Assembly: GCA_030430205.1 (NCBI GenBank)
Contig: JAUIGE010000001.1
Coordinates: forward strand, 372,001 to 436,000
Length of the DNA stretch: 64,000 bases
From: Bacteroidia bacterium
GTDB lineage: Bacteria; Bacteroidota; Bacteroidia; J057
Direction: 5' to 3'
Numbering within the stretch: the stretch's first letter is position 1; the number at the start of each line of letters is the position of its first letter. The notes under the pieces were generated by a model. The model was given only the letters and a program-made list of their open reading frames with translations, had not been told where the DNA came from and did not search any database. Made by a program: the position numbers and the translations under genes. This document shows, in pieces, positions 37,001 to 45,029 of the stretch.

Positions 37001-38394
37001 GTAGCGTTTTTGGGTTTGATCCACCAGGCTGTGCGCTCCATATCGCCATAGTTTTTTCCCGCTCCGCCGCTGTCGTAAATCGTTCCGCTCTTATCTGTAA
37101 GCTCCTGAGGCTTAGGCTCTCCATTTATGAGACGGTAGTAGCGATCCCAATCCCAGTACTGCCCCGGGTCGGTGTGGTTATTTCCACTGAAATGCTGGTG
37201 GCCTTTGATTTTTGTACATTGGTCTCCCAAAAAATTCACTCCCTGGGTACTTTTTCCCGAAAAAGTCCGCTTGGGGTCGATGCCATGCCGCTTGCAAAGA
37301 TCGCGGACCAAAGCCGCAGAACTTTCATACATGGGGGTGCTGTACCAGGTGGCACCATCATCAATATAGCCTTCATGCTCAATGCCAACGGCCGAGCTGT
37401 TGTAGGTGATTTGGGATTTGGAATTTCTTCCTTTAACGTGAATGGCTTTGTCATTCTCGCAGACCATCTGCGTGATCTGTCCATCAAATGAACGCACAAT
37501 ATAATGTGCAGAAACGCGCGCAGCCCTATTTTTGAACCAGGAAATGGCGCTGGCATAAGAGCCTTGTATGGTGTGAATAGCTATAAACTCAACCTCGTTT
37601 CCGTCGCGACCTTCGCGGTAGTTGTTGGGGTCGGCAGCGACCCAGATGGAGCCGAAGTATCCGGCATTTTGATCGCAGGCAGCTGCGCTGCGTTCGGTGG
37701 CTCCCGAGCTCTGCACGCGGTAAGCGTGCCCGTCACCGCTGACGCGGTTGCGGCTCATGGTCACTTGTGAGGCACTCACGACACGCAGATTTTCTCCGAA
37801 AATCTCTTCGTAGTCAATTTGAGGCGCTATGCGCCGGGCTGTCTGACCCGTAGGGTAGGACGGGTTTTCAATCTGCTTCAAAACCGCATAGTACTGCTGG
37901 TCATGGGCAAATTCATCTATCAGGTCTCCGCTATTGGGAATTTCACTCAAAGTAGAAACCACATCTTTGTACGCACTCAGGTTGCTGCGGCTGGCAAGCC
38001 GTTTGTTTTGCTGCTCTCTGGCAAAGGTTTTGGCATAGGCCAAAATATTGGAGCGGGGATCATTGATGATCTGATCGCGGGAAAAATCCGGTGCGGCATA
38101 TTTCACCACTGTATCCAATGTGCTTTTGAAGCCACTGCTAAAAATCGAGTCGTTCAGTTTTACCAGACCCATCACCCCATAATAATCTGGCAACTTGGCA
38201 GAGCAGCTCTTCTTTTGAGGTTGCACATGGGTCATGTGGGTATTGGTCCAGGCAATGGACTCCAGCATCCCTTCTGGGATAGAGGGAAAACGGTTATAGG
38301 CTTCCTGAAAATAGGAACTGTAATCTGTCTGGGCATGGATGGCATTTCCCGCAAAAACAAAAAAAGACAATAGAGCGATTAGCGTTTTTTTCAT
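34006..38394 (-). CDS. Secreted multidomain N-acetylmuramoyl-L-alanine amidase with two CUB-like domains and a duplicated LamG-like module
   Basis: Signal peptide MKKTLIALLSFFVFAGNAIHA; amidase_2 EFIAIHTIQGSYASAISWFKN...VSAHYIVRSFDGQITQMV...GHQHFSGNNHTDPGQYWDW; CUB-like YDSGGAGKNYGDMERTAWWIKP; Gly/Ser linker. Confidence 0.85.
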   Translation of the reverse strand: MKKTLIALLSFFVFAGNAIHAQTDYSSYFQEAYNRFPSIPEGMLESIAWTNTHMTHVQPQKKSCSAKLPDYYGVMGLVKLNDSIFSSGFKSTLDTVVKYAAPDFSRDQIINDPRSNILAYAKTFAREQQNKRLASRSNLSAYKDVVSTLSEIPNSGDLIDEFAHDQQYYAVLKQIENPSYPTGQTARRIAPQIDYEEIFGENLRVVSASQVTMSRNRVSGDGHAYRVQSSGATERSAAACDQNAGYFGSIWVAADPNNYREGRDGNEVEFIAIHTIQGSYASAISWFKNRAARVSAHYIVRSFDGQITQMVCENDKAIHVKGRNSKSQITYNSSAVGIEHEGYIDDGATWYSTPMYESSAALVRDLCKRHGIDPKRTFSGKSTQGVNFLGDQCTKIKGHQHFSGNNHTDPGQYWDWDRYYRLINGEPKPQELTDKSGTIYDSGGAGKNYGDMERTAWWIKPKNATQLELTFDALDTEAGYDIIEIYDGDNRNGVLLGKFSGNALPKPNKLVAKTGRAYIEFQSDCQFNHEGWKISYSSDKKKEDCGSPANLMVEDKSLTALTATLSWDKVDKADYYQLYLIRRNIPGGKALLFKPQNNKITITGLAADAPYQWQLEAVCGTAKDTSARVGHNFQTPVISRKGQAKQYIVSLNAGRFYDTGGREADYSDQEEYSYTIKPPNGGRVQMKFSSFETEDGLDVLSIYDGENDRSKLLGKYSGNKNPGTVTSSGNAMTLVFTSDKRTMAPGWAAQWNTIGGNNTSDDGQVTVVIDNSGNTSGGTTGGDPTNNGNNTPPPVNVSLPSKAFKPNLVFTNKSPLSTPSLKNSYDKSFNVGFNDRDRNGRGLANRFYSVATYTPQGFRGVTEKGFLFDDFSGSSLHPDWKAVAGSWEVRDGRLAQLNANEGNSNLYAEVAQDADHTYIYHWIGRVSGTSTNKRFGLHFFCSDPQKEDRGDSYFVWIRDTDEGDKIEIYEVRNDEFTMRADQRVTLNENEAYDFKVVYNPRKGRMEVYMDNAFRVAWTDPKPIKTGKAISLRTGGCVAEYDDIQIFQNRQQSVTITVGPNEPNTVRVESPDKRTDAVRISTLVVGWGDRLLWSPVSAEGAKIFFSADSGTIANSGGGTSSGGNTSGNTGGSSGGNTGTSTGGNTGGSTTSGGSSGSTSGSSGSANSGASRGGETNKAKAALNGAASSKVWLGSSYSHDFIIDFPPRDGVDQRFVLASDYDGANWTANDQQGFLHDNFGKIEKGWKQEVGKWEINLFGNLRQSDPEATNGNLHHRLLQTGNTSYLYNFDARILSTGDNKRFGFHFFCSDASKPNRGDSYFVWFRKNDSEADKVEIYRSSDDVIDKKRSATIDLKTDIWYDVKILYDAVLGKIEIYLNNEIALAWQDPLIPLKSGHYVSFRTGSAEVLFDDLKVYRSYSDRFTIKVGNQATDMWRYKGKARVYTLEQARSDSWYLPSYRETVVK

Positions 38395-38555
38395 AAAATG
38401 ATCAGTTGGTCGGCTTCCGGATAGCGGCATAACTCAAATTAACGTATTATTCGCAAAAGTTCGCAAAAGTCCTTCATCTTAACTTACACAAGTTTCAATA
38501 TTTCTTGAATCTTTGCTAGCTTTAGCACGTTTATATTACCCAATGTAATAAGCAG

Positions 38556-39029
38556 ATGGCAGTCGATTTCAAAAAGAAAACAGAATATTATATAAAAGAC
38601 CTACACGCACGTGAATACATGCGCCTGGGGATTTATCGGCAAGTCGGAAGTCACGGGGGAGTAGAAAAAACGGAATTGCTCCGGGAGCGAAAATCCCGTC
38701 ACGAAGCATTTTTGAGAGATTTACTTAGAAAACGTGGAATCAACCCTGCTTGGTATGCCTGGTACTTTTATATGATCGGCCATTGCTTTGGGCTCATGGC
38801 GCGTATTCTCCCGCTCAGTTGGCTGGACCGTTTTGAGCAAACGATGGAGTTCTGGCTCCTGATGCGTTACAAAAATTATTTCCGCAAACTCAAGCTCGAC
38901 GCTTCTCTCAAATCTATGGTGGAGTCCATTCAACTTCAGCGCTTTGCGCACGATGAGCCTGCTGTGGATGTGTTGAATTTGATTGAGAATTATATTTTGG
39001 AGCAGGAAAAGAGTTTGACGATGAGGTAG
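38556..39029 (+). CDS. COQ7-like / ferritin-like-fold hypothetical protein
   Basis: HAREYMRLGIYRQVGSH...LLRERKSRHEAFLRDLLRKRGINPAWYAWYFYMIGHCFGL resembles the demethoxyubiquinone hydroxylase pattern; some ligand positions not conserved. Confidence 0.45.
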   Translation: MAVDFKKKTEYYIKDLHAREYMRLGIYRQVGSHGGVEKTELLRERKSRHEAFLRDLLRKRGINPAWYAWYFYMIGHCFGLMARILPLSWLDRFEQTMEFWLLMRYKNYFRKLKLDASLKSMVESIQLQRFAHDEPAVDVLNLIENYILEQEKSLTMR

Positions 39030-39031
39030 TT

Positions 39032-39171
39032 TTTAAGAGTGGACGCAGATTGACGCTGATCCTTATGAATTTTTATGTTTTAAGGCGTTTCCTTTCATAA
39101 ATTTTCAGCATCACTTACTACCCAAACATATTCTTAATCATAATAATCTGCGTAAATCAGCGTCAACTCTT
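39032..39171. repeat. Dispersed palindromic intergenic repeat (GACGCAGATT...AATCTGCGT), copy B
   Basis: Arms AAGAGTGGACGCAGATTGACGCTGAT / AATCTGCGTAAATCAGCGTCAACTCTT; 20 bp identical to copy A left end. Confidence 0.78.
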
Positions 39172-39196
39172 CAGCTAACTCCCCCAATAATATTCC

Positions 39197-39204
39197 TATA
39201 TTTG
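39197..39204 (+). promoter_or_regulatory. Bacteroidota -7 element TATATTTG
   Basis: TAnnTTTG match 26 bp upstream of the GHKL gene ATG. Confidence 0.45.
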
Positions 39205-39229
39205 TTCTCCCATTTTTCTGCAAAAGGAC

Positions 39230-41206
39230 ATGAAGAACAAAGTAAATATTACCGACCGAAGCATCGAGTCGGCGGGGATTCCCAAGGACTACAAAGAAGC
39301 ATTGGCTGAACTTATCTGGAATGGCTATGATGCGGGGGCTTCCCGGGTCGAAATTCTTTTTGATACCAATGAGATTGAGCATGTTAACCAACTGACCGTC
39401 AAGGACAATGGCTGGGGAATTGATTACAGGAATCTTCCGATGACCTTTGGTACACTGCTGGATTCGGTCAAAAAACTCTCTTACCAGCGCTCTTCTTATG
39501 TCCGTGGGCAAAAAGGAAAAGGTCGCTTTTCGTTCACTACTTTTGCACGCCATGCCAACTGGTATACCGTCGTCAACCCCGAAGGCAAGGCCTACGCCTA
39601 CAATATCGCCATTGCCAGCAATAACAAAAACGAATACAACAGCACAGAACTGAAGGAGGTTTCAAAAGAAACTCCCACAGGAACGGAGGTCATTCTGACC
39701 AATCTGTTTGGCGTGACCGCATCCTCCTTTCAATCAGCGGATTTTCATGAGTTTCTTTGCCAGGAGTTTGGCTGGTTTCTCTTTTTGAACCGCAAAAATC
39801 AATTTAGCCTGCTGATCAATGGAGAGGAATTAAATTATTCCAGCATCATCGCTGAGTATGATGTGAAAGCCGTCATACTGGATGATGAAGACAAGTCTTA
39901 TTCTTTTGACCTGACATTTATCCGCTGGAAAACGCGCATAGGGGATCGCTACTATTATTATTTTCTCAATCAGAAAAAAAGAGAAGTAGCCAAGTTGCTG
40001 ACTTCTTTTAACAACAACGCCATAGATTTTCACCACAGCGTCTATGTGGAGTCCGATTTTTTCAATGATTTCAGCTATGATCGGGAAGATCCGGGCTCGC
40101 GCCTGATCGGCAAAAACCAAAGCCACCCTGTCTATCGCGAGTTGTTGCGCGAACTGCACGAATACCTCAATAAGAAGGAACAATTGTTCATTCACCGGGA
40201 AGCGGCGGACCGCTTGTTGCGTGAGTATCAGGTACTTGGCATCCTGCCTACCTTCTCCGGCAATCGCCTGGAGCAGGAAAAGACCCAAAAGCTGGAAAAA
40301 CTCATCAAGGAGCTTTATGCGCTTCAGCCCAAAATTTTCAAAAGCCTGCGCAAGGAGCAACAGAAGATCTTTGTGGGCATGCTGGAGATATTGATGGAGT
40401 CTGCTGACAGAACACGCCTGGTAGATGTGCTCTCCGAAATCACTGAACTGGACGAAAGCAGCCGCCATGAATTGAGGGCTTTACTGGAAAAAGACGAGCT
40501 TTTTGAAGCCAGCCAGAATGTGAGGATGATTGAAGATCGCAATAGCGCGATCACCATGCTCCAGCACTTTTCGGATTCAGATATTTTATTTGAAGCAGAA
40601 AAAGAAGAAACCCGCCGCATCATGGGCGAGCACTGCTGGATGCTGGGCGAAAATTATCACATGACTTCTCCCAATATCACCAGCGAAGCATTTTTACGGG
40701 AATCTCTGACCATCCTGGATGGGAAAAAGAAAGCCAGAAGCAAAAAGGAAGCGGAAGTTCCGCATTACCAAAGTCGCCCGGATGTCTTTGTCACCCGAAA
40801 AAGATTGCTTCCTTCTCCCGGCAAAGGGCCTTATGGTTTGGAGGAAAATATATTGATCGACGTCAAACGCCCTGCCTATACCCTGGGCCAGGGCGATCTC
40901 CGGCAGGCAGCAGCCTATCTGCGCTATGTCATCAAGGATCCACAGCATAATGGCGGCGATCAACTCTGGAAGTTTTTTCTCATCGCCGAAAAAGCAGATG
41001 CTTACATTAAGGAGCAGTACCACTCCTACGCCAGTAAAGGCAAACCCTACCTTATCCAGGGCCTTCGCAACTTTGAGATTTACGCGCTTTGCTGGAAAGA
41101 CATTTTCAACAATTACGCCCAGGCGCATAGCTACTTCCTGAGCCGCCAAAAAATGGACCGCTCCATTTTGGATCAGGCACTTTGGGAGAAGGGGATTAAG
41201 TTGTAA
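39230..41206 (+). CDS. GHKL (Hsp90/MutL/MORC-like) ATPase fused to PD-(D/E)XK-like C-terminal domain
   Basis: N box ALAELIWNGYDAGASRVEI, G1 VKDNGWGID, G2 VRGQKGKGRFSFTTFA, G3 TPTGTEVILTNL; C-terminal RPDVFVTRK...NILIDVKRPAYTLGQGDLRQAAAYLRYV. Confidence 0.85.
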   Translation: MKNKVNITDRSIESAGIPKDYKEALAELIWNGYDAGASRVEILFDTNEIEHVNQLTVKDNGWGIDYRNLPMTFGTLLDSVKKLSYQRSSYVRGQKGKGRFSFTTFARHANWYTVVNPEGKAYAYNIAIASNNKNEYNSTELKEVSKETPTGTEVILTNLFGVTASSFQSADFHEFLCQEFGWFLFLNRKNQFSLLINGEELNYSSIIAEYDVKAVILDDEDKSYSFDLTFIRWKTRIGDRYYYYFLNQKKREVAKLLTSFNNNAIDFHHSVYVESDFFNDFSYDREDPGSRLIGKNQSHPVYRELLRELHEYLNKKEQLFIHREAADRLLREYQVLGILPTFSGNRLEQEKTQKLEKLIKELYALQPKIFKSLRKEQQKIFVGMLEILMESADRTRLVDVLSEITELDESSRHELRALLEKDELFEASQNVRMIEDRNSAITMLQHFSDSDILFEAEKEETRRIMGEHCWMLGENYHMTSPNITSEAFLRESLTILDGKKKARSKKEAEVPHYQSRPDVFVTRKRLLPSPGKGPYGLEENILIDVKRPAYTLGQGDLRQAAAYLRYVIKDPQHNGGDQLWKFFLIAEKADAYIKEQYHSYASKGKPYLIQGLRNFEIYALCWKDIFNNYAQAHSYFLSRQKMDRSILDQALWEKGIKL

Positions 41207-41209
41207 TTC

Positions 41210-43918
41210 TTACAATCCCACTTTGTGCCACACACTTTTCAAATCTCCCAGGAGGTCATTTGCCTGTAGGTAGTAAAATGATTGGGGGTTCTGGGCCAAA
41301 GCCATTAGGTATTTTTCAGCCAGGTCGCTATATCCTCTTTTCATAAAAGTCAGAGAAGTATACCAAATGCCCATTTCCTTCACATTTGTCTTGTGATTGC
41401 CCAGTTTGGAAATCCGGAGAAGGGCTTCATTGTATTGCTCTTTTTCCAGGTAAAAACAGCCCTCACTTATCCATAGGGCAATATCTGATGTCTCATTTCC
41501 CTTGAGTTCGTATGATTTATAGTATTTTTCAAAAAGGGCGTCCCGGCTATATTGCTGGGCCTGGTGTACAGAAAATATGCCGATGCAAGTGGGCAAAAAG
41601 CTAATAGCCACGACAACAAGCGCTTTTTGAAGCCGGACATCTGCTTTGTCCCAAAGTGTCCACAGCTTTTGCATCCAGCGCTCGCTCCAACCGACATGCA
41701 TTTCCTTAACTGGGACTGTCTGCTGTTTTTCATGGAGCAAATCATGCTGAAGCAAAAACTGCATTTGCTTTTGCAAAGCGCTATTTTCTGGCTGTGCCTG
41801 TGCAACAGCCATGGTGCGGTATGTTTCCCGCAGCTTCCAGGCGGCGCTGTTTTGCAGGAGATCCGCATCTTCAAGTGCGGCGGAGATGGCAAGCGTAGCT
41901 TGCTGAGCTGTGGCAGGCGCCATATTGGCGAGCAATTCTTTGCGAAGGGCTTTTGGCCATTCAGCCTGCTGAATCCAGGGAACAGAGGCCAATTTGCTCA
42001 GATTCTCTATTGTCAGGAGTGTCTGACCCTTTTTGTCTTTCACCAACAAATCCCCGGCATACGCATTTCTTTCCAGTGCCTCCCCTACTTCCATGATGAT
42101 TTTCCAATCGGGTTTCGGGTAGAGCATAGCTGATGTCAGCCATTCAAACACATCTTCGCCCAGAAAGGCGCGTACATTTTCTTCTTTTTCAAAATCAAGG
42201 GTTTCAAGAGAATGAAATTCCTGTAGCTGGGCAAAAACTTTTTCGCGCAAGTCATCAAAAGCGGCATGCTCCGGATCGAGCATGGCTTCGGTCAGCATTT
42301 GCTGGCTGGAAGTGTTGAATGGCAACAACAGAAAAAAGGAAGCCAGCGTTTCTTCACGCTTTCCCCATAGCCCCTGCGGCTGCGGGCTGAGCAAAATCCG
42401 CTGCTCAAATTCTGCAAATTCACCTGCAAGCCAATCAGCCATCTCCCGCTGATTGGGAGCCATCATATAGCTGCCTTTGCTGAATATGATCAGGCGATGC
42501 ATCCCATACCTTTGGGCGAGGGTAGAAAGCCCGATTTCCTGCTGAGTGCCGGGGACATAACATGTTCGGGGGTCGCTATTGAAGGTGTAAATGTGCAAGT
42601 GCACGCCCTCTTTGCGCAGCATGCGCATCAATTCCATAAACAGGCCTGCCTGTACTTCGGAAGGCGCGCTTTGGTCTACCAGAATCAGGTATTCTGCTTC
42701 TTTTTCAATCGGTGAATATTGAAGCATGGGATAGCCACCCGCACGGATGGTTTCATATAAAGTCGCATCAAAATCCAGGCGATCATGCTCGCTTGTTTGA
42801 GGATGTTTCATGGCCCGGGCCAGCGCATAAAATGCTGCTTCTGGCTCCAACTCATGGGTATTCTCATTTTGAGGAAGTTGATAGGGCGCGTCTTTTTCGG
42901 GAAGAAATTTATGGCTGAAAGCTCTTTGATAATAAGCAAAGCGATACCAGCGCATATAAAGTTCTGTCCCCAGAACGAGCAGGATGTATAAGCCAAAAAA
43001 CAGGAGTTTGACAAAAAATTGTTTTCTCTCCAGTTGAGCTTGTTTTTGGGCCCTATTGACAGTCAAAGTACTGTTTCCTTCCGGACTTACCAGTACGTGC
43101 ATGGTAGCGGTTGCATTTGGATTTCGAAATTCTACCCTTGCATAACTATCCCCATAACCTTGTGCAACTCCATCCTCTATTTCCAGTTTTATACTGTGAA
43201 TTCCTTTTTCTGAAAAAGTAACCCAAACTTCTTGTCCCTGATGAGGCAATTCTTTGTCATCCAAAAACCAGTGGTAGATATAGTTTTCTGCCTGATAGCG
43301 GTTTCTAAACTTCACCTGCTTCCCTACTTCAGGATAAAAGACATCAGAAACGATTTCTACCTTTCCGATCTTTTTCTCCTGCCCCTTATCTTCTTGTTTT
43401 TGTTTTTCACTGTCTGCTGCTTCAGGCGTTTTAGCTTTCGCTTTTTCTTCTTTATCAATGGTGATTTCCTGTTTCGATGGTTGGGGAACTTGTGGTTGAG
43501 GTTGGCCTTTGAAAAATAAAATCAAAAAGAGTAAAATCAGCAGCCCTCCAAAGGGATATACCCAAAGCCGCCTTTTGCGGGCAGCTCGCTGAAAGTCTGA
43601 ATCTACATTTTCTGCAATCCTTTCATTGTTCTCCTGTTCATCCCTTTCCGCCAATTGTGCTGTCCATGCAGCATTTCCCGCTAAAATTTCTTCATAAAAT
43701 TTTTCAAACACATCCCTGAAGCGGATTTGTTCTTCTTCCGACTTCGCCACAATGGGCGACAGAATTTCGGGTAATTTATCTGGATGATTGAGGTATTCCT
43801 TGCCAAAGGCATTGACTATCTTTTGCAGGCGGTAATATGTCGCTGCATCGATCTCAAAGTCCGCCGCTTTCAGGCGTTGAACCAGACTTTCCAGTGGAAG
43901 AACAAAAGTATTTGACAT
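41210..43918 (-). CDS. Transmembrane vWA-like protein with PKD-like segment, CoxE/SAV_2336-like N-terminus and C-terminal TPR-like tail
   Basis: N-terminus ILSPIVAKSEEEQIRFRDVFEKFYEEIL; TM LLILLFLILFF; PKD-like FRNRYQAENYIYHWFLDDKE; vWA-like EAEYLILVDQSAPSEVQAGLFMELMRMLRKEGVHLHIYTFNSD; LMALAQNPQSFYYLQANDLLGDL. Confidence 0.7.
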   Translation of the reverse strand: MSNTFVLPLESLVQRLKAADFEIDAATYYRLQKIVNAFGKEYLNHPDKLPEILSPIVAKSEEEQIRFRDVFEKFYEEILAGNAAWTAQLAERDEQENNERIAENVDSDFQRAARKRRLWVYPFGGLLILLFLILFFKGQPQPQVPQPSKQEITIDKEEKAKAKTPEAADSEKQKQEDKGQEKKIGKVEIVSDVFYPEVGKQVKFRNRYQAENYIYHWFLDDKELPHQGQEVWVTFSEKGIHSIKLEIEDGVAQGYGDSYARVEFRNPNATATMHVLVSPEGNSTLTVNRAQKQAQLERKQFFVKLLFFGLYILLVLGTELYMRWYRFAYYQRAFSHKFLPEKDAPYQLPQNENTHELEPEAAFYALARAMKHPQTSEHDRLDFDATLYETIRAGGYPMLQYSPIEKEAEYLILVDQSAPSEVQAGLFMELMRMLRKEGVHLHIYTFNSDPRTCYVPGTQQEIGLSTLAQRYGMHRLIIFSKGSYMMAPNQREMADWLAGEFAEFEQRILLSPQPQGLWGKREETLASFFLLLPFNTSSQQMLTEAMLDPEHAAFDDLREKVFAQLQEFHSLETLDFEKEENVRAFLGEDVFEWLTSAMLYPKPDWKIIMEVGEALERNAYAGDLLVKDKKGQTLLTIENLSKLASVPWIQQAEWPKALRKELLANMAPATAQQATLAISAALEDADLLQNSAAWKLRETYRTMAVAQAQPENSALQKQMQFLLQHDLLHEKQQTVPVKEMHVGWSERWMQKLWTLWDKADVRLQKALVVVAISFLPTCIGIFSVHQAQQYSRDALFEKYYKSYELKGNETSDIALWISEGCFYLEKEQYNEALLRISKLGNHKTNVKEMGIWYTSLTFMKRGYSDLAEKYLMALAQNPQSFYYLQANDLLGDLKSVWHKVGL

Positions 43919-43954
43919 GGGAAAAAATTCAGTTACTCACAGATAATACACCAC

Positions 43955-43975
43955 TTATTCACATATTTATCCACA
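43955..43975 (+). promoter_or_regulatory. Two adjacent DnaA-box sequences (TTATTCACA, TTATCCACA)
   Basis: 43955-43963 and 43967-43975 in the MoxR-vWA intergenic gap. Confidence 0.6.
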
Positions 43976-44010
43976 ATAGATAAAACTGTATCCTGCTTAC
44001 CGGATACTGC

Positions 44011-44973
44011 TTAGGCCAGCCACTTTTCGATTTCTTTCAAATCCTCCTGGGTTTTGGCGATCACGGCGTAGCTTTGGCGCAATAGCTGTTTTTGCTCAAT
44101 ATTGAGCCTGCTCCAGTTGGGGTTTGTTTTGAGGAAGTCATTCACTTCCAGTATTCGCAACCAGGCCAGCAGTTCGGCTGTAGCCGGTTTTTTCTTTTTC
44201 ATCAATGAGCGCAGCAACAAAAAGTGATCGAGCAATTCTCCATCGCTATAGGCGCTTTGCTCTCCCAATTGGCTTTTAACAATTTGAATCAAACTCTTTT
44301 TTGAAGGAAAAGGAATATGGTAAAAAACGCAACGCCGAAGGAATGCTTCTGGCAGGTGCTTCTCAGAGTTTGACGTCAGGACAACGACTATTCGCTGCGC
44401 TTCTCCTTTTTGGATAAGCAAATTATTCGCTTCCTTGATCTGAAAATTATAATGCTCGATTTCGTGCAAAATATCATTGGGGAAATCGCGGGGCGCTTTG
44501 TCAATTTCGTCAATCAGAACGACGGAGCTACGAGCTTCTTGCTGTGAGATAAATTGGCCTGTGGCCAGGGCTTGCTCATCAGTCATGGCAATGGCTTTTC
44601 CCAAAGCTTGTAACTGGATATAATGAGAAGTGTCAGGCGCTTCTTTTCCCTGGGTCTTGCTGAGGTTTGCATCATGAAAATGTCGCAAGGCGTCATAGGT
44701 GTAGAGCATGTCTGTCGCTTTGGAAGTCGTCTTGGTGTGAAACACCAGTGGCTCTGGCAGAAAATGGGCATCTTCCTTTGCCAAGTCGTGAGCGATTCGA
44801 TACGCGAGTAGCGTTTTGCCTGTACCAGGTTCTCCGGTTAGCAGCAAGGGCTGCCCAAGGGTAAGTGCAACTTGCACCGCCGCATGAAGCCCTTTATCCA
44901 AAACATAGTTTTCGGGAGAAAATGCGCCTTTGGAGAAGCTACGCTCGGGCAGGGAAATTTTGAAGGATGTCAT
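44011..44973 (-). CDS. MoxR-family AAA+ ATPase
   Basis: LLTGEPGTGKTLLAYRIAHDL (Walker A), SSVVLIDEIDKAPRDFPNDILHEIE (Walker B), VVLTSNSEKHLPEAFLRRCVFYHIPFP. Confidence 0.92.
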   Translation of the reverse strand: MTSFKISLPERSFSKGAFSPENYVLDKGLHAAVQVALTLGQPLLLTGEPGTGKTLLAYRIAHDLAKEDAHFLPEPLVFHTKTTSKATDMLYTYDALRHFHDANLSKTQGKEAPDTSHYIQLQALGKAIAMTDEQALATGQFISQQEARSSVVLIDEIDKAPRDFPNDILHEIEHYNFQIKEANNLLIQKGEAQRIVVVLTSNSEKHLPEAFLRRCVFYHIPFPSKKSLIQIVKSQLGEQSAYSDGELLDHFLLLRSLMKKKKPATAELLAWLRILEVNDFLKTNPNWSRLNIEQKQLLRQSYAVIAKTQEDLKEIEKWLA

Positions 44974-45029
44974 AAAATGGCTTTACGGGAAATCTCCCCC
45001 TCAAGATATGGAAATATTTCAGGAAGCGC

